From contig NZ_CP018620.1 of the NCBI RefSeq assembly GCF_001908275.1, forward strand, positions 6,510,001 through 6,574,000: 64,000 bases of DNA, given 5' to 3'. This DNA is from Paenibacillus xylanexedens (GTDB lineage: Bacteria > Bacillota > Bacilli > Paenibacillales > Paenibacillaceae). The position numbers and the translations under genes are program-made. Under the pieces are notes generated by a model. The model had not been told where the DNA came from and ran no database searches. It saw only the letters and a program-made list of their open reading frames with translations. This document shows positions 59,645-64,000 of this stretch, piece by piece (position 1 is the first letter of the stretch; the number at the start of each line of letters is the position of its first letter).

Positions 59645-60538
59645 TTAATTTTTCTCTACAGCGTGACCGCCAAATTCATTACGCAATGCTGCTACCACTT
59701 TACCTGTGAATGTATCTGTTTCCAGGGAACGGTAACGCATCAACAAGGACAAAGCGATAACCGGTGTAGCGGTTTGAAGATCAAATGCCGTTTCTACCGT
59801 CCAGCGTCCTTCACCAGAAGAGTGCATTACACCTTTAATTTCATCGAGGTTTGCATCTTTGGAGAAGGCACGTTCTGTCAGCTCCATCAACCAAGAGCGG
59901 ATAACGGAACCGTTGTTCCATACGCGAGCCACTTGTTCGAAGTCGAAATCAAATCCACTTTTCTCCAATACGTCAAAACCTTCACCGATGGATGCCATCA
60001 TACCGTACTCGATACCATTGTGAACCATTTTGAGGAAGTGACCGCTGCCCGCTTTACCAGCATACAGGTAGCCATTCTCCACGGAAGTATCTTTAAATGC
60101 CGGTTCAACGATTGCCCAAGCTTCCGGGTCTCCACCGATCATATAACATGCGCCATTACGTGCGCCTTCCATACCGCCAGATGTACCTGCATCCATGTAG
60201 TGAATGCCTTTAGGTTTCATCTCTTCGTAACGACGGATAGATTCTTTGTAGTGGGAGTTACCCGCTTCAATAATGATGTCACCTTTGGACAACAATGGGC
60301 TAACTTCTGCCAATACAGCGTCTACTACGTTGTGGGGAACCATGATCCACAATACACGTGGGGATTCGAGTGAAGCCACCATCTCTGCGTATGAAGATAC
60401 GCCTTCAGCGCCGTATTCTTTCATTTCATTTACTGCTTCAGCATTCAGGTCAAAAGCAACCACTTCGTGTTTGTGATCAATCAAGTTTCTACCCAGGTTC
60501 AATCCCATTTTTCCTAATCCGACAAGTCCAAGTTTCAT
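59645..60538 (-). CDS. gnd: 6-phosphogluconate dehydrogenase, short decarboxylating type
   Basis: Oxidises 6-phosphogluconate to ribulose 5-phosphate and CO2. 297 residues, the short YqeC/GntZ-like form, often NAD-linked, against about 470 residues in the long form. N-terminal Rossmann motif GLVGLGKMGLNLG, substrate motif DAGTSGGMEGA, catalytic Lys in KMVHNGIEYGMM. AGGAGG precedes the ATG. Middle gene of the zwf-gnd-tal set. Confidence 0.93.
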   Translation of the reverse strand: MKLGLVGLGKMGLNLGRNLIDHKHEVVAFDLNAEAVNEMKEYGAEGVSSYAEMVASLESPRVLWIMVPHNVVDAVLAEVSPLLSKGDIIIEAGNSHYKESIRRYEEMKPKGIHYMDAGTSGGMEGARNGACYMIGGDPEAWAIVEPAFKDTSVENGYLYAGKAGSGHFLKMVHNGIEYGMMASIGEGFDVLEKSGFDFDFEQVARVWNNGSVIRSWLMELTERAFSKDANLDEIKGVMHSSGEGRWTVETAFDLQTATPVIALSLLMRYRSLETDTFTGKVVAALRNEFGGHAVEKN

Positions 60539-60626
60539 TTCAAAATCCTCCTGTTATGAACAATGTTTAAATTTTATTTGCGTTCAATATTAAAAATAAG
60601 TGCTTAACGTTTGGCGAAGTAACCGT

Positions 60627-60765
60627 TCCGGTAACGAATCGTTCTTTTGATCGCTGTTATCCCCAGATTTTTTTGAATCTCCTATATAGGAGAAAATCCG
60701 GGGATAAAGGCGAACGCTTTGCTTCTACAGAATCGATTTCGTCCTTTACACTACATTCTCAGCGT
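60627..60765 (+). repeat. Dispersed hairpin repeat, copy E
   Basis: Same orientation as A and B. Outer stem TTATCCCC/GGGGATAA kept; inner stem changed to CTCCTATATAGGAG, still self-complementary. Flanks GATCGCTG, AAGGCGAACGC and GAATCGATTTCG conserved. Confidence 0.85.
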
Positions 60766-60822
60766 TTAAGCCAACCCATTTTCAAAACTGAACAGCTAAT
60801 CTATATTCAAAAATTTTCACGG

Positions 60823-60846
60823 CCTTCCGGCCACATAACCGGAAGG
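60823..60846 (-). terminator. Hairpin after zwf
   Basis: CCTTCCGG-CCACATAA-CCGGAAGG; on the minus strand followed by GTGAAAATTTTT. A weak terminator candidate. Confidence 0.5.
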
Positions 60847-61081
60847 GCTTATGCAAAATTGGAACGGTATATTCGTAATAGATACTGTGTTATATCAACA
60901 ATTTACACCTTCGATCCAACTCGCTTCTGAGTACAAGCTCTAAGGTAATAAAACATCTCGTTCTATATCCTGCTGACTTGGAAAACTCATTTGGATTGTG
61001 CAAAATGTTCATGGGTGAGCAGAACGGATTGTACTGTTGTTTTTACTGTTGTGTTCTCTTATGCTCACTCTTTCGTTTCAC

Positions 61082-62536
61082 TTACCACCAACGGTAGCCG
61101 TCTGCTGCGGTCAGACGATCTGCTGACTCTGGTCCATGCGAACCTGCACTGTACGTATCCAGTGGCACGCTGCCAGCTTCGAATGCTTCCTGAATCGGTT
61201 GCACCCATTGCCATGCCAGCTCCACTTCGTTCCAGTGAGCGAAGAAGGTGGAATCTCCACGCATCGCATCAAAGATCAGATTCTCGTAAGCCTCAGGGAT
61301 GTTACGTTTACCTGAGTTGAAGGTCATATGCATTGGTTCCACTTCACCATGGTTCAATGGATTCTTCGCATTTAATTGAAGGGAAATACTTTCTCCCGGA
61401 CCAATTTCAATCGTAAGCAGGTTAGGTTCCGTTGTATTCTCGGATTCATGCCCCGTTTTGAGTGGAGACTTGAATTCAACAACGATTCTGGTGGATTTCT
61501 CAGCCAGGCGTTTACCTGTACGGATATAAAATGGAACCTCGCTCCAGAATGGATCATCGATCCAAAGTCTTGCGGCAACATAGGTCTCGTTCTGAGATCC
61601 GGCTGGAATGCCAGGCTCGTCCAAATATCCAACAACCGAGGAACCTTGCAGCTCACCTGCTGCATATTGCGCACGAACAACTTCAGAAGCGATATTTTCT
61701 TTTGTCAACGGACGAAGTGCTTCAGCAATTTTTTGCTTTTTGAATTGAATTTCTTCAGGTGTGCAACGTTTTGGCAAATGCAAACCAATCATCATCAGCA
61801 ACTGAAGCATATGGTTTTGGAACATGTCACGAAGGGCACCGCTTTGATCGTAATACGCGGCACGTTCTTCAACACCCACCGTCTCACTTGCCGTAATCTG
61901 TACATTGGCAATATAACGGTTAGACCACAACGCCTGAATTACCGGATTTGCATAGGTGAGCGTCTCAATATTTTGAACCATCGGTTTACCGAGGAAATGG
62001 TCAATGCGATAGATCTCTTCTTCCGCAAAGGTATTGCTCAGTTTTTCGTTCAGATCACGAGCCGATTGCAGGTCATGTCCGAATGGTTTTTCGATAATCA
62101 GTTTCTTCCAGCCTTTGGTGTTACCCAGGCCACTTTCTTGAATGTTTAATGCGATTGGCTCAAAGAATTCCGGTGCCACCGACATGTAGAACATGCGGTT
62201 TTCGGGAATGTTAAGCTCTTGTTCACGCTGTTGAACCAACTCCAACAGTTTGGTGTAATCTTCAAGCTTCGTATTATTTAAAGAACAATAACGGAAAGCT
62301 CCAATGAAATCACGAACCTGAGATGCTTCTTCAGGGGTCTGACGAGAGAATTCATGAAGTGACTTTTCCACATTCGCCTGGAAGTCTGTATCCGACAATT
62401 CACGTCGTCCCAAACCGATAACGGAGAAGGATTTCGGCATTTTCTGATCCATGTACAAGTTATATAATGCAGGGTAAATCTTGCGTTTGGCTAAATCGCC
62501 TGTTGCCCCGAACAGGACAAATGTCATTGCATCCAT
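61082..62536 (-). CDS. zwf: Glucose-6-phosphate 1-dehydrogenase
   Basis: First enzyme of the oxidative pentose phosphate pathway; makes 6-phosphogluconolactone and NADPH. 484 residues. Cofactor motif GATGDLAKRKIYPALYNLY at the N-terminus, active-site RIDHFLGKPMVQN, then the C-terminal beta domain ending AADGYRWW. GGAGG lies seven bases before the ATG. Same direction as gnd and the transaldolase, 543 bases upstream of gnd. Confidence 0.97.
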   Translation of the reverse strand: MDAMTFVLFGATGDLAKRKIYPALYNLYMDQKMPKSFSVIGLGRRELSDTDFQANVEKSLHEFSRQTPEEASQVRDFIGAFRYCSLNNTKLEDYTKLLELVQQREQELNIPENRMFYMSVAPEFFEPIALNIQESGLGNTKGWKKLIIEKPFGHDLQSARDLNEKLSNTFAEEEIYRIDHFLGKPMVQNIETLTYANPVIQALWSNRYIANVQITASETVGVEERAAYYDQSGALRDMFQNHMLQLLMMIGLHLPKRCTPEEIQFKKQKIAEALRPLTKENIASEVVRAQYAAGELQGSSVVGYLDEPGIPAGSQNETYVAARLWIDDPFWSEVPFYIRTGKRLAEKSTRIVVEFKSPLKTGHESENTTEPNLLTIEIGPGESISLQLNAKNPLNHGEVEPMHMTFNSGKRNIPEAYENLIFDAMRGDSTFFAHWNEVELAWQWVQPIQEAFEAGSVPLDTYSAGSHGPESADRLTAADGYRWW

Positions 62537-62951
62537 TGGAGTGCCTCCTGTGATCTGTGCAGTATAGTATATGATGTTGCAAAATGTTCAAATCCAAGCA
62601 TGACAAAAGACGGAATAAGTGGGTGTGTTCCCCGCCTTGCCTCCGTTTATATAACACGCCTGAATTCAACCATGGAACATTCCTTCTCTCCACAACCTGT
62701 GTTTAGGTTATAAATTGTAACCATTTGAATTAACGTTACCCATATTACACCTGTCGTCACAGTTCGTCAATAATCGTGTCGAACCTGTGAACTCCAGTGT
62801 TTATAGGGTTTTTATTTGATGATAACGCTTTATATGGTAACATTAAGAACAATTGGTATGTGACATTTTACACATATGGCCTGTGGACAAGTAGGTTACA
62901 ATAAGTATACTAATGATATTACAAGCAATACTAAATCAAAGGAGTACAATC
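62537..62951. other. Divergent region between zwf and the HxlR gene
   Basis: AT-rich promoter region. A candidate promoter of the regulator is TGGACA (62884-62889), 16-base spacer, TATACT (62906-62911). Nothing coding was seen. Confidence 0.5.
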
Positions 62952-63272
62952 ATGAGCGATGATGAGAATGCCAAGCAAATATGTACAAAAGTGGAACAAT
63001 CTTATCAGATCATTGGCCGAAAATGGGTAGCCCTCATTATCCATGCGTTGATGGAGGAACCCAAACGCTTCAGTGAGATTCACGCTTATATCCCTGACTT
63101 GAGCAAACGTGTGTTAAATGAGCGAATGAAGGAATTGGAGGAAGAAGGACTTGTGGTTCGCCATGTGGTCACGGAACGTCCAGTTCGGACTGAATATATG
63201 TTGTCACGAAAAGGCACGGAACTGGGGAGAGCGCTAAGCGCCGTGGAACGTTGGGCTGATAAGTGGCTGTAA
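62952..63272 (+). CDS. HxlR-family transcriptional regulator
   Basis: A 106-residue winged-helix DNA-binding protein. CTKVEQSYQIIGRKWVALII carries the characteristic N-terminal Cys and GRKW motif; LSKRVLNERMKELEEEGLV is the recognition and wing region. HxlR proteins repress or activate genes for aldehyde, formaldehyde or quinone stress. AAAGGAG precedes the ATG at 62952; the earlier frame start is unlikely. No target gene is adjacent. Confidence 0.9.
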   Translation: MSDDENAKQICTKVEQSYQIIGRKWVALIIHALMEEPKRFSEIHAYIPDLSKRVLNERMKELEEEGLVVRHVVTERPVRTEYMLSRKGTELGRALSAVERWADKWL

Positions 63273-63320
63273 CAGCTTGAGGAAAACCTTAATGTTTATT
63301 TAGCTTGAAGGTTACCGATG

Positions 63321-63388
63321 TGTAATCCCGGAGGTGAGTTTCGCATTTAGCAACTGGCTAGTGCAATCCACAGCCGGGATTTTTTTAA
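63321..63388 (+). terminator. Terminator after the HxlR gene
   Basis: AATCCCGG...CCGGGATT with a long structured loop, then TTTTTTAATT. Confidence 0.65.
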
Positions 63389-63389
63389 T

Positions 63390-63844
63390 TCAAACGGTAA
63401 ATACTAATTGTGTATATAGAGACGTAATAACGCTATTATTTTGCAAACTAAAATAATGCTTGCTGCACCGTTCAAATTGTTGCCGATAATACAACGGGCT
63501 CGTCCCGGCAGATTTGCGAAATAATTGGATGAAATACATCCGTTCGGAAATCTGGCACGTCTGCCAATCTCCTCCACCGAAAATGTTGTTATATCAAGGC
63601 GTAAGTAGTCCTGCTTCAACCTTCGAGCTGTGACGTAATCCGTAATGCTGCTACCTGTCTCTTGATGAAAAATGCGGGAAGCATACGATTTGGACAGGTG
63701 AACATCTGCCGCCATCTTGCCCAATCTGATCTCATAATCCAAATGCTTTTCAATCCACCACATCATCTTCTCCAAGTGTCTAAAATGACGTGAATCCGCT
63801 AAATGTGAAAGCGCTACATTTGCACCCTCTTTCTGTTGATCCAA
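63390..63844 (-). pseudogene. AraC-family regulator, truncated and frameshifted
   Basis: The open frame covers the first HTH of the AraC DNA-binding domain (KMAADVHLSKSYASRIFHQE, GSSITDYVTARRL) and the start of the second (VEEIGRRARFPN). There the frame shifts: the continuation FIQLFRKSAGTSPLYYRQQF is found in another frame, ending near 63390. No convincing N-terminal sensor domain or start is present upstream, where only about 33 further codons are open. Probably a degraded gene. Confidence 0.7.
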
Positions 63845-63950
63845 TCCCTGACTATGGAGATTATGATCTTGAAGCGAATACGAGTTACATGGATGGAAAA
63901 ACCAAGTGTATTGATTTTTTATGATGATGTAGGTGTAATCGACCTAGTAC

Positions 63951-63992
63951 AAAAAAAGATGCCCATCCTCACTTATGTGAGGGGCATCCTTT
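63951..63992 (-). terminator. Terminator for a gene beyond the right edge
   Basis: GGATGCCCCTCACA...TGAGGATGGGCATC followed by TTTTTTT on the minus strand. Confidence 0.85.
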
Positions 63993-64000
63993 TCACGGAA

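Larger units (their letters stand above)
60539..61081. other. Spacer between zwf and gnd
   Basis: Contains dispersed repeat copy E (60627-60765) and a hairpin CCTTCCGG...CCGGAAGG at 60823-60846 that may end zwf transcription. No supportable gene. Confidence 0.5.

Noticed and set aside
1..64000. CRISPR arrays, tRNA or rRNA genes
   Set aside because: No regularly spaced short repeats and no tRNA-like or rRNA-like sequence was seen on reading.

Overview
The window is chromosomal DNA of a spore-forming, low-to-mid GC Gram-positive bacterium, most likely a Paenibacillus (inference). Reasons: two alpha/beta small acid-soluble spore proteins, YlbJ- and YunB-type sporulation proteins, a LytH-type M23 peptidase, YutD/YycC/YuzB/DUF2515 families typical of Bacillales, strong Shine-Dalgarno sites with frequent GTG/TTG starts, and S-box and T-box leaders. 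No rRNA, tRNA or CRISPR array was seen.

Layout. 0-6 kb: secreted GH53 galactanase, two copies of a dispersed hairpin repeat, small membrane/secreted proteins, RarD-type transporter, NAD(P)H-binding oxidoreductase. 6-11.3 kb: an AT-rich accessory island of small unknown genes, an XRE regulator with twin operators beside a Cys/His plus HEPN-like protein, a multiply broken FRG-domain gene, phage-like debris, a holin-like type I toxin whose start codon reads ATC, and a truncated integrase joined to a PIN fragment. 11.3-15.3 kb: Fe-S/quinone block (IscA/ErpA-like carrier, MqnE, NDH-2-like, YuzB, NifU). 15.4-20.4 kb: SDR, DUF2167 protein, metNIQ behind an S-box riboswitch. 20.4-31.8 kb: HEPN-type protein, CtaA, thioredoxin, DUF2515 protein, MurJ-like flippase, DUF456, HAD phosphatase, mntABCD with an MntR-like box. 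31.8-38 kb: two tandem class B PBPs, transglutaminase-like membrane protein. 38-50.9 kb: MFS transporter, Toprim protein, Sco, YdjM-type membrane protein, two SASPs, trpS with T-box, aldose epimerase, PepF, YycC, DUF2225, globin. 51-58.7 kb: YlbJ, NAD kinase, YutD, LipA, LytH, an IS1182-type element, YunB. 58.9-64 kb: pentose phosphate genes (transaldolase, gnd, zwf), HxlR regulator, broken AraC regulator.

How genes work together: metNIQ imports methionine under SAM control; mntABCD imports manganese, probably under MntR; zwf, gnd and the transaldolase form an oxidative pentose phosphate set; CtaA and Sco serve cytochrome oxidase maturation; MqnE feeds futalosine-route menaquinone, a likely acceptor for the NDH-2-like enzyme.

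The most unusual non-gene signals are a five-copy dispersed hairpin element with compensatory base changes in its stems, a second two-copy repeat family with GTTCAAAAAG ends, and the decayed toxin/defence-like island at 6-11.3 kb.
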